Source: Limisphaerales bacterium (GTDB lineage Bacteria; Verrucomicrobiota; Verrucomicrobiia; Limisphaerales; PALSA-1396). Taken from it: 15,453 nt of DNA. The DNA lies in contig PLJQ01000240.1 in assembly GCA_003140275.1 (NCBI GenBank), forward strand, positions 1,732 to 17,184, in the 5' to 3' direction. Positions 1 to 7,441 of this stretch are shown piece by piece (position 1 is the first letter of the stretch; every line of letters begins with the position of its first letter). Under the pieces are notes generated by a model, which ran no database searches, was not told where the DNA came from, and saw nothing but the letters and a program-made list of their open reading frames with translations. The position numbers and the translations under genes were made by a program.

Positions 1-142
1 ACGGAGTGACGCGCCCTACCTGCCGACAGCGACTCGGATCGGAGTCTCGGGACGTAACGAAACTTCCCTGTCGCCATACTAGGTCACCAGTGTCTGTCCG
101 TCGGGCGGGTCGCCTGGCAAACAAGATTCCCGAATTGAATGG

Positions 143-859
143 TTAAGGATTCAGTTGTCGCTTGATGCTGAGCGAACCGAACGGGATGAGCACTTTGGTC
201 GTTTTCTCCTCTGCGATTAGATTGACGACACCCATCAGGTGCGCCTGTCCTGCTTGGTGAAAATCGTGAAGCCTGATTTCCAGTTTGTCGTCGCCACTTC
301 TAAATTCTCCATCTTTAAAAACCCGGTCAAATCTATCGTGGTCCCTCAACACCGCCTGCGGACAACCATTCGTGGGGTTGAGTTGTAATCGACCGGACAG
401 CGTCAATTGCCCGCTAATTAGCGCGTTGGTAGCGTTTCCGCTGGCCTGTACAGCCATTTGTGCCACGAACCGTTCTTTGTTGGGAAACGCAGCGGTGTCC
501 TTGCCCTGATCAGTCACCACATCCAGAGTCGTGCTGGTGGCGATGGTGGCGATGTTGGTGCCGAGCGTCTTGTCGAACACAACCAGGCTGACGACCGTGG
601 AGCCACAATCAATCTCCAGCGCCAGCACTTCATTGGTTCGGCGATTCGTCAGGCTTGTGCCCAACGCAAGGTTGACCAGATCGTGGCCTTCAATCGTGGC
701 CAATCCAAACGAGGGTTTGCCTCCCAAATCTACGTCTTGAAATACGACTGGCATCGAAGCCGTCGTGCGAAACGTCCGAGTCGGCCCTACCGCCGCCCAC
801 ACAGAAACTGCCACGGCAGAAACTGCCAGTGCCATTAGAACCCCAATTCTTATTTTCAT
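143..859 (-). CDS. Exported hypothetical protein, 238 aa
   Basis: The reading frame stays open to an ATG at 925, but the ATG at 857-859 is the better start. It is preceded by AAGGA about 8 nt upstream, and it begins a textbook signal peptide: MKIRIG, a hydrophobic run through about residue 20, then a VWA-A cleavage site near residue 22. The mature part (about 216 aa) is rich in beta-forming residues and Thr, with few Cys and no membrane segment. I see no catalytic motif and do not recognise the family. It lies 229 bp downstream of the end of the kelch gene on the same strand, so co-transcription is possible but not shown. Periplasmic or secreted location is inferred from the signal peptide. 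Existence of the gene is fairly sure; its function is unknown. Confidence 0.75.
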   Translation of the reverse strand: MKIRIGVLMALAVSAVAVSVWAAVGPTRTFRTTASMPVVFQDVDLGGKPSFGLATIEGHDLVNLALGTSLTNRRTNEVLALEIDCGSTVVSLVVFDKTLGTNIATIATSTTLDVVTDQGKDTAAFPNKERFVAQMAVQASGNATNALISGQLTLSGRLQLNPTNGCPQAVLRDHDRFDRVFKDGEFRSGDDKLEIRLHDFHQAGQAHLMGVVNLIAEEKTTKVLIPFGSLSIKRQLNP

Positions 860-1088
860 TGTTTTTTCCTTAACGCTTGCAATTTTGTTTGGTCGAGGCT
901 TGTGCAAGCATACCAGCCCCAGCACCGTTGTTCGGGTGTCTGATCAATAGACAAAGTTCATTGAACAAAGGTTACTTGATTCCAAAAACGGTCCGAGAAG
1001 GAGACTTTGCAGAGGTAAATGGTCAAAACAACCCCAACCTGGCTTGCGGGGACGATTGTAAATTCATATTTAAGAACGAAGTATTCGT
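860..1088. other. Intergenic region between two minus-strand genes
   Basis: This stretch separates the stop of the kelch gene from the start of the small exported protein gene. It holds the AAGGA ribosome binding site of the latter near 866-870. A weak inverted repeat (GCTTGC at 875-880 with GCAAGC at 904-909) sits just upstream of the gene. No strong terminator or promoter is evident. Confidence 0.4.
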
Positions 1089-3155
1089 CTATGGAGAGCG
1101 GACGCGATAGAAGCGTCGCGGACTATTCGTGGCTTGCAGGTCGGTGAACTGGAACTCACCAGGCGGACTATCCGTGACACTGCCGAGCACCGTCCAGTTG
1201 CTCAAGGACAAAGACAGGTTGGTGGCGGCCAGCGCAGTGAAACTTACTCCTGGCGTGTTGGTGAAACCAAATCGAAAAGCGCCGCTGGGCAGCTTGGTTT
1301 CGCTTGTCAAAAGAATCGGCAACGCTGCTGATGCCGTCGAGCTATACCACTCAGCGTTGGTAAGCGATCCTCCAAAGAACCCTCCCGCAACCAGCACCTT
1401 GCCATTGGACAGCAAGGCAGCCGGGAATTGCTGGCGTTGATTGTGCATGGTGGCGGCGACCGTCCACATTTCCGTGGTCGGATCATAAAGTTCCGCGCTG
1501 GACAGAACACCCGAGTTGCCCGTTCCTCCCGTGACCAGCACCAATCCGTTGGTTAGAAGTGTTGCCGTGGGGCCTGCGCGTTTGGTAATCAACGCACCGG
1601 TCGCCGACCAATTCCCCATGACGGGATCGTATAGTTCCGCGCTGGCCAGAGGATTGAAGCTCGTGTCAACGCCCCCAACGACCAGCACTTTTCCATTAGG
1701 CAACAGCGTCGCCGCATGACCGCTGCGCTTCGTGATCATCGGGCCGGTGGCTGCCCACGATCCCGTCGCTGGGTTGTAAAGCTCGGCGCTGGACACAGGG
1801 GTTGAGTTGGTATCTTCGCCTCCCGCGACCATCACCCAGCCGTTCGTCAGCAAGGTCGCCGTATGAAACTCGTGCGCGTTGGTCATGGTGACCGTCGATG
1901 CCCAGGTGCCGAGGTTGGGATCATATAGCTCCGCGCTGGCAAGAGTTGTGTAACCACTGCCATCATGAGTCTGGCCGCCTGCCACCAGGACCTTTCCGTT
2001 TCCCAGTAAAGTCGCCGTGTGACCATAGCGCGAAGTCGTCATGGATGCGTTTGTCGCCCAGGTTCCGTTCGTTGGATTGTATAATTCCGTGCTGGAAATA
2101 TTGCCGAAGCTGCTAAAACTCTGGATGCCGCCTGCGACCAATACTTTGCCATTGCCCAGCAGGTTGGCCGTGTGGCCGTAGCGGTCGGCAGTCAATCCCC
2201 CGGTCATTGCCCAGGTGCCGAGGGCCGGATCATACAATTCCGCCGTGGAAACAGAGAAGAAGCCGGCACCCTCGCCCGCCGCTGCCAGCACCTTGCCATT
2301 GGGCAGCACAGTCAAAGTGTGCAACGTACGGATGGCAGTCATTCCTCCCGTAACGGTCCATGCTCCCGGCGACGGCGGCGGTGGGGGCGGAGAATTGCCA
2401 ACCGTAAAACCAGAACCAGAGTAGGTGATCAGCGCACAGGTGGAATCCCAGTCGGGAAACGGCTGGGACAAACCGTTGAGCGGAGTGGACGCGACGATGC
2501 TTGCAGTTGCATCCTTGTTGTAGCTGACACTAAAGTTGTAGTTGCTGCCCGGGCTTAAGAAAACCGGACTGAGCCAGCTGGTTTGAGTGACTGGCAGATT
2601 ATCATACTGAAAAAAGCCGAAGTTGTCAGCCACCTGCACGAAAAGGCTGTCATAATCAGCGGGACCCTGCCAGGTGAAGGTCGGTTGGTCGGCGATGTTT
2701 GTCGAGCCGTCCGTTGGGAAAGTTATGGAGACGGCCGGAAAGGAATTGCTGGCAAAAGACGTGACGTAAAATGTGTAAGTGTTGGTCGAGGTCATGTTCG
2801 TCACCAGCAGTGTCCAGCTGTTGGTTATCTCCGTTATCAAAGAGGTATAATCTGGAAAGAAACCACCGTTAACGGGGCCGGTGCCGTCGGGATAAAGTTG
2901 AGCGCTGGTTCCCGAATCGATCGTGGAGGAGTGCGACCAGACGAAATAACCCGTATCAGGGGGATTGGCGGAGTTTGAATTCGTGCTCAACGACGGAAAA
3001 CCGAGGTAATACACATCCGAATTATGATCCAATTCCAGGTGAAAAGTCAGACCCGCTCGTACGGAGGTGGCAAGCAGCCAACTGATGCATAGCGCAGCTA
3101 CGAAATATCCCAGACGCAATGGGCGACCCGCTGGGGAAATGACGGAAATTCTCAT
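1089..3155 (-). CDS. Exported seven-kelch-repeat protein
   Basis: The frame is open to an ATG at 3335, but I choose the ATG at 3153-3155. There a signal peptide begins (MRISVISPAGRPLRLG, hydrophobic core, SVRAG cleavage region), while the upstream 60 residues look like translated leader. No Shine-Dalgarno is evident. The 688-aa product has, in order: signal peptide (1-34); a beta-rich N-terminal part (35-255) containing an Ig/fibronectin-like stretch around the PTFTWQGP motif; a proline linker (256-263); seven kelch repeats (264-605); and a C-terminal module of about 60 residues (627-688) ending RRFYRVRSP. Each repeat has the pattern HTATLLxNGKVLVAGG...SAELYDPxxGTW. Seven repeats suggest a closed seven-bladed propeller. 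Kelch propellers bind proteins or carbohydrates, or act as galactose-oxidase-like enzymes; I see no clear copper-ligand set, so a binding or surface role is inferred. Confidence 0.9.
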   Translation of the reverse strand: MRISVISPAGRPLRLGYFVAALCISWLLATSVRAGLTFHLELDHNSDVYYLGFPSLSTNSNSANPPDTGYFVWSHSSTIDSGTSAQLYPDGTGPVNGGFFPDYTSLITEITNSWTLLVTNMTSTNTYTFYVTSFASNSFPAVSITFPTDGSTNIADQPTFTWQGPADYDSLFVQVADNFGFFQYDNLPVTQTSWLSPVFLSPGSNYNFSVSYNKDATASIVASTPLNGLSQPFPDWDSTCALITYSGSGFTVGNSPPPPPPSPGAWTVTGGMTAIRTLHTLTVLPNGKVLAAAGEGAGFFSVSTAELYDPALGTWAMTGGLTADRYGHTANLLGNGKVLVAGGIQSFSSFGNISSTELYNPTNGTWATNASMTTSRYGHTATLLGNGKVLVAGGQTHDGSGYTTLASAELYDPNLGTWASTVTMTNAHEFHTATLLTNGWVMVAGGEDTNSTPVSSAELYNPATGSWAATGPMITKRSGHAATLLPNGKVLVVGGVDTSFNPLASAELYDPVMGNWSATGALITKRAGPTATLLTNGLVLVTGGTGNSGVLSSAELYDPTTEMWTVAATMHNQRQQFPAALLSNGKVLVAGGFFGGSLTNAEWYSSTASAALPILLTSETKLPSGAFRFGFTNTPGVSFTALAATNLSLSLSNWTVLGSVTDSPPGEFQFTDLQATNSPRRFYRVRSP
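1341..2366 (-). repeat. Seven tandem kelch repeats within the coding sequence
   Basis: Seven units of roughly 45-52 codons follow each other without spacers. The shared marks are a Trp near the start, the block LLxNGKVLVAGG in the middle and (S/A)AELYDP at the end. Repeats 2 and 3 (RYGHT) and repeats 5 and 6 (ITKR) are pairwise most alike. The seventh ends AEWYSS in place of AELYDP. Confidence 0.85.
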
Positions 3156-3504
3156 GTGGGGTATGGCTTCTGAATGGTGGGCCAAGGTGGAATTCAAAGA
3201 TTTCAGCCTTGAGTGGTTGCTGATTTTTTTTGTTTGGTTTACTATTTTTATAATAGAGCAGAATAGCCGGGCACACGCAAACAAAAACCATCTGTTTACT
3301 TCTGGCGAAAATCGGTCCTTGTGCGCGAGCGTCAAGCATCGGACCCGTTATAAAAGCAGCTTTTTACCCTTGTCATTGCTCCTGCCATTGATTTTGAAGG
3401 TTGGCACGCCAGGAAATTTATAAGTGATCGCCACCGGCGGCGTGGCGAGCGGCGGCGAAGACCGGCTGCCGAAAATGCGTGGAATCGCTGGCGGAATGGG
3501 AACA

Positions 3505-3523
3505 CGCGGACTCGGCATCCGCG
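3505..3523. repeat. Short hairpin CGCGGA / TCCGCG
   Basis: A perfect 6-bp stem (3505-3510 with 3518-3523) encloses the loop CTCGGCA. It lies in a GC-rich tract 68 bp upstream of the second hairpin. There is no T-tract after it, so it is not an obvious intrinsic terminator. Confidence 0.4.
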
Positions 3524-3591
3524 CTCCGTGGTTTCTCCAAAGTGACGAACACAGGTTTCACGAAGTGATTGAAAGCTCGCCCTCATCCCGG

Positions 3592-3615
3592 CCTTCTCCC
3601 CTAGCAAGGAGAAGG
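3592..3615. repeat. REP-like hairpin CCTTCTCC / GGAGAAGG
   Basis: A perfect 8-bp inverted repeat (3592-3599 with 3608-3615) surrounds an 8-nt loop. The flank CCCTCATCCCGG followed by CCTTCTCCCC resembles a purine/pyrimidine-biased palindromic repeat often seen between genes in GC-rich bacteria. Assignment to a dispersed family is an inference from resemblance; only one copy is visible here. Confidence 0.5.
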
Positions 3616-3969
3616 AGAATCGTTCGCCGGTTTTTTGGAATGTTGTGAGTCGGCGATGAGCGGATACGCGTCGAGCAATCGGAGAAATTCCCTTACAGGC
3701 CCGGTGTTTATGTGGTATGCTGGCAGCATCGAAAGCCGGCCTATGAAAAACTCACTTAAATGGTGGGATGTCGTAATACGGTCATTACTCATACTCGCAG
3801 CACTGATGGCAACCCGCCGAAGGAATATCTCGCTGCGCTGCGCTTGGCCAGGCATGGACCCGGCGACGGTGAACCAAATCCCATGCAGATAGCACCCGGA
3901 AAGCGCAACGTCACTGATTAATAAACCGCGAAACCTCAAAAAGTAAATGCCCATCGGCAACCCTCGACC

Positions 3970-5679
3970 ATGAAAAAATCATTGTTAAACCTGCCCATCA
4001 TGGCGTCTGCCATTTTTTTGAGCACGTGGGGTCACAGCGAGCCGATCACTCGCGTTCCCCTCGCTATCGTGCATTCCAATACCAATGCCATCGTTTCCTG
4101 GCCGTACCCGTCCACCGGATTCGGTCTCGAATTTGCCACGAATCCAATCCCGACGGACTGGCAGCCCGCCGCCGGAACCGCGGTTTCCAACAATGGCCGC
4201 TGGGAAGTTACGACCCCGGTCAACCTGCCGGGTGGCTTCTTTCGCTTGAAAAATCACCTCCAATATTTCGGATTCTGGGCCGGATCCCTGGCCCCGCAAG
4301 GCTCCATCGTTGAACAGAACGGCTCGGTAAACTTCACCTATCTTCAAGCGGGGTTTAGTGGGATTTTATCCGACCAGGCCGTGGCCTCGGGAATGAAACT
4401 ACTGGTCCCTGCTCCTGACTTTAGTGACACCAACGCTGTCAACGCGATAAAACCTTATACCAACAGCATCCTTGCTTTCTTTATGATGGATGAACCCGAT
4501 TGCGTCGCTGGAGGAGACACTAATACATTAAATACACTGTTAACCTCCATTGAGACTGAAATCGCCAAGGTGCATACCAATTTCCCCGGCGCTAAAACCA
4601 TGTTTACGGTCGGTTGCGGTTTTTGGACCTATGGTAATTTCCGCATTCCCACCGGTATTGATTATATCGCGATTGAAAGCTACGGCAGCACGGGCAATCC
4701 CGCCACGACTAAAAGCGAATGGTTGTCCAAACTCAATTATTTGAAACCCTATATGAATGGCTCCCAAAGAATCTTCCTGATGCCGGGGGCGACCGAAGGC
4801 TATGGGACCGAATCCCAGCTTATCCAAAAAGCAAACGATATTTACAATTATGCGCAAACCGATCCGTTGGTCGTTGGCGTCTTTCCGTTTGACTGGTACA
4901 GCGATACTTATGATTGTGCGAGTGTGGGGCAATTCTGCGGCAACGGGGTCCCGGCCACCAACTACTCCATACCTGTCATTGGCAGCCGAAGCGCGCGCGA
5001 TCTGGCCAACTTGCGGGCGCGCTATATTCAGATCGGTCAATCCATCATGAACGGCCCTTTCCTGGATGTGGGCACGGGCGGCCCTACGATCCAATTCCTT
5101 GGCGGTCCCAGCCTGCCCGCGTCGCCTTGGGTGTCCGGCGGAACAGGTGGAACAACGCTGGTCGTTGATTTTTTTGACCCGGAACTCGGAGCCACCAACC
5201 AGGCCCTGCGCATCAACTCCGGATCGAACTTAAAAGAGTGGTACGTAGCACTAGGTGGCGTGGATGAGTTGGCCGTCGGCGCGCGCTTTCGTCTCGTGGC
5301 CTTCAGCCCGACGGGCAAGGAAAACCTTTTGTGTTTGACTACCCATTCCACGCCGATGTCCCCCGCGCCCTCCATCACACTAGTGAACGGTGAGTACAAG
5401 CTGTGGAGTTATGTCGATCCCAATACCCCGGGAAACCCAGGATCAGAAATAGCAGACCTTGGGCCGGCGGTAACCAACGCCTGGCACATCGCCTATCTCT
5501 ACGCTCGGAAGGACGGCAAGGTCAAGTTGTGGTGGGATGGGAATCTGGCTTTCGACGGCACGGCGCCGCTGGTCAATCCGTACGGTGGCTATGTCGAATG
5601 GGGCAGCGGCTCGTCATGGCAGTACGATGCGACCACCACAGTGGACTTTGATTGGGTTGCCTACGGCAATAATTTTTGA
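3970..5679 (+). CDS. Exported multidomain protein, possible glycoside-hydrolase-like core with C-terminal LamG-like domain
   Basis: The 569-aa product starts with a signal peptide (MKKSLLNLPIMASAIFLSTW, cleavage near residue 23). Residues about 30-94 form a short beta module with SWPYPSTGF at the start and FFRLK at the end, similar in layout to the kelch protein's C-terminal module. Residues about 98-355 resemble a TIM-barrel hydrolase: FGFWAG, then MMDEPD (172-177) and DYIAIESYG (231-239) at strand ends, where acidic catalytic residues (E175, E236) would be expected. Residues about 362-569 look like a concanavalin/LamG-type beta-sandwich with many Trp and Gly. The family was not identified by name, so polysaccharide hydrolysis is inferred. 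No Shine-Dalgarno precedes the ATG. The gene ends inside the start of a decayed copy of its own 3' end, so its last residues (NNF) may be a product of that junction. Confidence 0.85.
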   Translation: MKKSLLNLPIMASAIFLSTWGHSEPITRVPLAIVHSNTNAIVSWPYPSTGFGLEFATNPIPTDWQPAAGTAVSNNGRWEVTTPVNLPGGFFRLKNHLQYFGFWAGSLAPQGSIVEQNGSVNFTYLQAGFSGILSDQAVASGMKLLVPAPDFSDTNAVNAIKPYTNSILAFFMMDEPDCVAGGDTNTLNTLLTSIETEIAKVHTNFPGAKTMFTVGCGFWTYGNFRIPTGIDYIAIESYGSTGNPATTKSEWLSKLNYLKPYMNGSQRIFLMPGATEGYGTESQLIQKANDIYNYAQTDPLVVGVFPFDWYSDTYDCASVGQFCGNGVPATNYSIPVIGSRSARDLANLRARYIQIGQSIMNGPFLDVGTGGPTIQFLGGPSLPASPWVSGGTGGTTLVVDFFDPELGATNQALRINSGSNLKEWYVALGGVDELAVGARFRLVAFSPTGKENLLCLTTHSTPMSPAPSITLVNGEYKLWSYVDPNTPGNPGSEIADLGPAVTNAWHIAYLYARKDGKVKLWWDGNLAFDGTAPLVNPYGGYVEWGSGSSWQYDATTTVDFDWVAYGNNF

Positions 5680-5768
5680 CGGCGTGGCGCCGCTGGTCGA
5701 TTCGGGCGACGGATTTGTCGGAGGAACAACGCCGCGACGAGCCTGGTGGACTTTGATTGGGTTGCCTA
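5675..5768 (+). pseudogene. Decayed second copy of the 3' end of the preceding gene
   Basis: Starting within the stop codon region of the preceding gene, TTTGACGGCGTGGCGCCG and CTGGTC match the gene's own 5551-5574 almost base for base. The 23-bp tail that begins GTGGACTTTGATTGGG is then repeated exactly (5641-5663 and 5746-5768). Between these anchors the second copy is 19 bp shorter and divergent (DSGDGFVGG against NPYGGYVEWG), which puts the two anchors in different frames. It has no start and cannot encode a domain. It looks like the remnant of a tandem paralogue whose body was deleted by recombination. Confidence 0.7.
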
Positions 5769-5984
5769 TCACATAATTGCTGAGAAGTCGGAGGAAGTGT
5801 CTAATTCTTCGCCCCCGCCAGTTCCTGCTCAAAGTCCAAGATCTCTTTGATCTGAACCAAGAACCAGCCGTCGATTTTCGTGAGGTTGAAAATCTCTTCG
5901 ATGGTGAAGCCGGAGCGGCCTGTGAGTGTGGCTGGCCGTGCGCAAGCACCTGCGGCTGGTTCTTCGCACACAGCCGCGCCCCCT
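5680..5984. other. Gene-remnant region with no intact gene
   Basis: This 305-bp stretch between convergent genes holds most of the duplicated gene tail (to 5768), then a carB fragment on the minus strand (5801-5917). The final part, up to the stop of the nuclease-like gene, has no recognisable content. No terminator hairpin with a T-tract was found. Confidence 0.6.
5801..5917 (-). pseudogene. carB fragment, copy A
   Basis: The minus strand encodes 38 residues running from RSGFTIEEIF through LTKIDGWFLVQIKEI to a TAG at 5801-5803. This matches the middle of carbamoyl-phosphate synthase large subunit (CarB), where the family has (N)LTxIDxWFLxQI followed by a short acidic helix. The real protein is over 1000 aa, so this is a scrap. 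Upstream of RSGF the frame degenerates. Copy B at 7170-7364 shares 26 of 32 aligned residues and stops at nearly the same place. No start codon or ribosome binding site is seen. Confidence 0.7.
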
Positions 5985-7154
5985 TTACTTGACGAGATAC
6001 TGTGTCACGTCAATCGGCTCGAAGCCGGCCTTTGTATCCATCGTCAGCTTCGCCTTGTCGCCAACGATTCGAACGTGCCAATAGATACGACCTTCAAGCT
6101 CGGTTGTCCAAAAACGCTCGAGCCAGCCGACGAACTCTTTCGCTGGAATGAAGATGATCAAGTCAGCGCTTCCGCACCCGAATGCAACGTAACCGTGAGG
6201 ATATTTCACGATCGTTTCTTTCTGATGCGGATGGAAGGCAAACCAATACTTTGAGTGCTTGCCTTGCTCATGCTTCCGAGAATTCAGGCAGATGACGCCG
6301 GCTTTTTCGTCCGATGATGAAAAGAGAGCTGCCGTCCGCTTGATTAGAACGGTTTTGAGCTGAGGTTGGAGTCGTGTGATGCATGCTTCGCGGAAGTTGA
6401 CTGGAGTAAATCTCTTTTCACCTTCCTCCGCCGGTTCAATTTCGTGTTGAATCTTTTCCTCTTCTTTGACGTCCTTGGCCGCCGAGAAAACCAAGTCGAT
6501 AATCTCATCAACTTTGGTGTATTCCTTCGGTCGGAGAATCTGTTGAATCTTTTGGACGACTTGCGGGTCTTCCAATTCCTCTTTGACGGTCACAAGGCGC
6601 AAAAGGGCTTCGACGCTAATAAGCCGAATATCCCATGCGTGGCGAGACCCGCGAACCTGAGCTTCCAAGCTGTCCGTCTCGTTTCTTCCGACAACAATCA
6701 AAATGGAAGACTTCTCCAGCTCGATCTTTTTTTCCGAAGCTAGTTTCTTGCGATAATTCGCCAACGTGTCTAGCTCAATGGTGTAAGTATCAGTCGTCTT
6801 GGTTTCCAAAATGATGGCGGAGGAATCGTCGGAGTGCCAAAGCCCGTCATTTCCGATTTCATTGACTTTGCCTCGATACAATCCGTTTTGAACTTTGAAA
6901 CCCAAACGCCTCCCGACTTCGTTGATGACATCTTGAAGTGCAGCACTCGCCTCGGAAAACTTTTCCGAGCCCAAACACTCATTCGCATATCGACCGAGCA
7001 TGGTGGAAGGGACATTTGTCAGGAACTCACGAAACTCTTCTGAAGCGTTGCTCCCATCACGGAGTTTGCCATCGCCAGCCAAGCCAATCATCGCTTGGAT
7101 GTGTTTGGTTGCAAGCTCCCCCTTCTGCGATTTCCAAAGCGATGCGAGCGACAT
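5985..7154 (-). CDS. Putative PD-(D/E)XK nuclease-like protein, 389 aa
   Basis: The start is fixed by a strong GAGGAG six nt before the ATG at 7152-7154. Residues about 65-165 carry the marks of a restriction-endonuclease-like fold: a helix with NEVGRRLGF (E79), then NDGLW (D103), strand IILETKT (E117, K119) and a following helix LDTLANYRKKL. D103/E117-x-K119 fits the D...ExK catalytic pattern. Residues 205-250 are charged and probably helical. The C-terminal part (about 250-389) has WFAFHPHQKE, YVAFGCGSADLIIF and EGRIYWHVRI; I recognise it only as a conserved-looking domain of unknown role. There is no signal peptide, so it acts in the cytoplasm, on DNA or RNA by inference. Its base composition is clearly lower in GC than its neighbours (one 60-base line counted at 45%), and carB fragments lie on both sides, both consistent with horizontal arrival. 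A solitary defence nuclease is plausible but no partner methylase is present. Confidence 0.85.
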   Translation of the reverse strand: MSLASLWKSQKGELATKHIQAMIGLAGDGKLRDGSNASEEFREFLTNVPSTMLGRYANECLGSEKFSEASAALQDVINEVGRRLGFKVQNGLYRGKVNEIGNDGLWHSDDSSAIILETKTTDTYTIELDTLANYRKKLASEKKIELEKSSILIVVGRNETDSLEAQVRGSRHAWDIRLISVEALLRLVTVKEELEDPQVVQKIQQILRPKEYTKVDEIIDLVFSAAKDVKEEEKIQHEIEPAEEGEKRFTPVNFREACITRLQPQLKTVLIKRTAALFSSSDEKAGVICLNSRKHEQGKHSKYWFAFHPHQKETIVKYPHGYVAFGCGSADLIIFIPAKEFVGWLERFWTTELEGRIYWHVRIVGDKAKLTMDTKAGFEPIDVTQYLVK

Positions 7155-7169
7155 AATGTTCTCCTCGTT

Positions 7170-7364
7170 TTATGCCGTTGCCAACTCTTCCTCAAAATCC
7201 ACAATCTCTTTAATCTGCACCAGAAACCAGCGGTCAATTTTCGTGAAGTTGAAAATCTTTTCGATGTTGAAGCCGGCGCGCAGGGCGTGACAGATGAAAA
7301 AGATGCGTTCGGCGTTGGGCACGATCAACCGAATATCGGATTTCATGGGCGTGGACAATCTCAT
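7170..7364 (-). pseudogene. carB fragment, copy B
   Basis: The minus strand encodes 64 residues. From VPNAERIFFICHALRAGFN on, followed by IEKIFNFTKIDRWFLVQI and KEIVDFEEELATA, they match the CarB segment before the midpoint of the protein. In E. coli CarB I recall the same block as NLTNIDRWFLVQIEEL. The fragment ends in TAA at 7170-7172, 15 nt before the ATG of the nuclease-like gene, so the nuclease ribosome binding site follows it immediately. An ATG at 7362-7364 exists, but a complete carB would be about fifteen times longer. This is a remnant, or at most a small ORF derived from carB. Confidence 0.75.
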
Positions 7365-7441
7365 TTGTCAGATTTTTAGCCGGGCGCGTGTCGCATGAAC
7401 TTGCGAATCCCACGGAAGCCGACTAACCTCGCGGCATCGCT

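Larger units (their letters stand above)
3156..3969. other. 814-bp divergent intergenic region
   Basis: This lies between the divergent kelch and 3970 genes and should hold both promoters. The part next to the kelch gene is AT-rich; on the minus strand TATTATAAAAATAG (within 3241-3256) could supply a -10 element, but no convincing -35 was found. The central part holds two hairpins (3505-3523 and 3592-3615) that look like pieces of dispersed repeats. Short overlapping frames on both strands between about 3600 and 3960 lack ribosome binding sites and recognisable domains, so I do not call them genes. Confidence 0.5.

Noticed and set aside
875..909. GCTTGC...GCAAGC inverted repeat upstream of the small exported protein as an operator
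   Set aside because: A 6-bp stem with a 23-nt gap is likely to occur by chance, and no second site supports it.
3156..3335. N-terminal extension of the kelch protein to the ATG at 3335
   Set aside because: The extra 60 residues precede a complete signal peptide, and the DNA is AT-rich leader with a -10-like element.
3601..3960. Minus-strand frame of 119 codons and overlapping plus-strand frame 3635-3892
   Set aside because: No ribosome binding site, no recognisable domain, and the end of the minus frame is read from the palindromic repeat. Both strands are open over the same stretch, so neither is supported.
6366..6743. Plus-strand frame of 125 codons opposite the nuclease-like gene
   Set aside because: It is antisense to a gene with a strong ribosome binding site and catalytic motif pattern, and has no domain of its own.
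5801..7364. carB fragments as phage-type attachment sites of an integrated island
   Set aside because: There is no integrase gene, the segment lies mid-gene and not at a 3' end, and the copies are too diverged for recent site-specific integration. Kept only as a direct-repeat finding.
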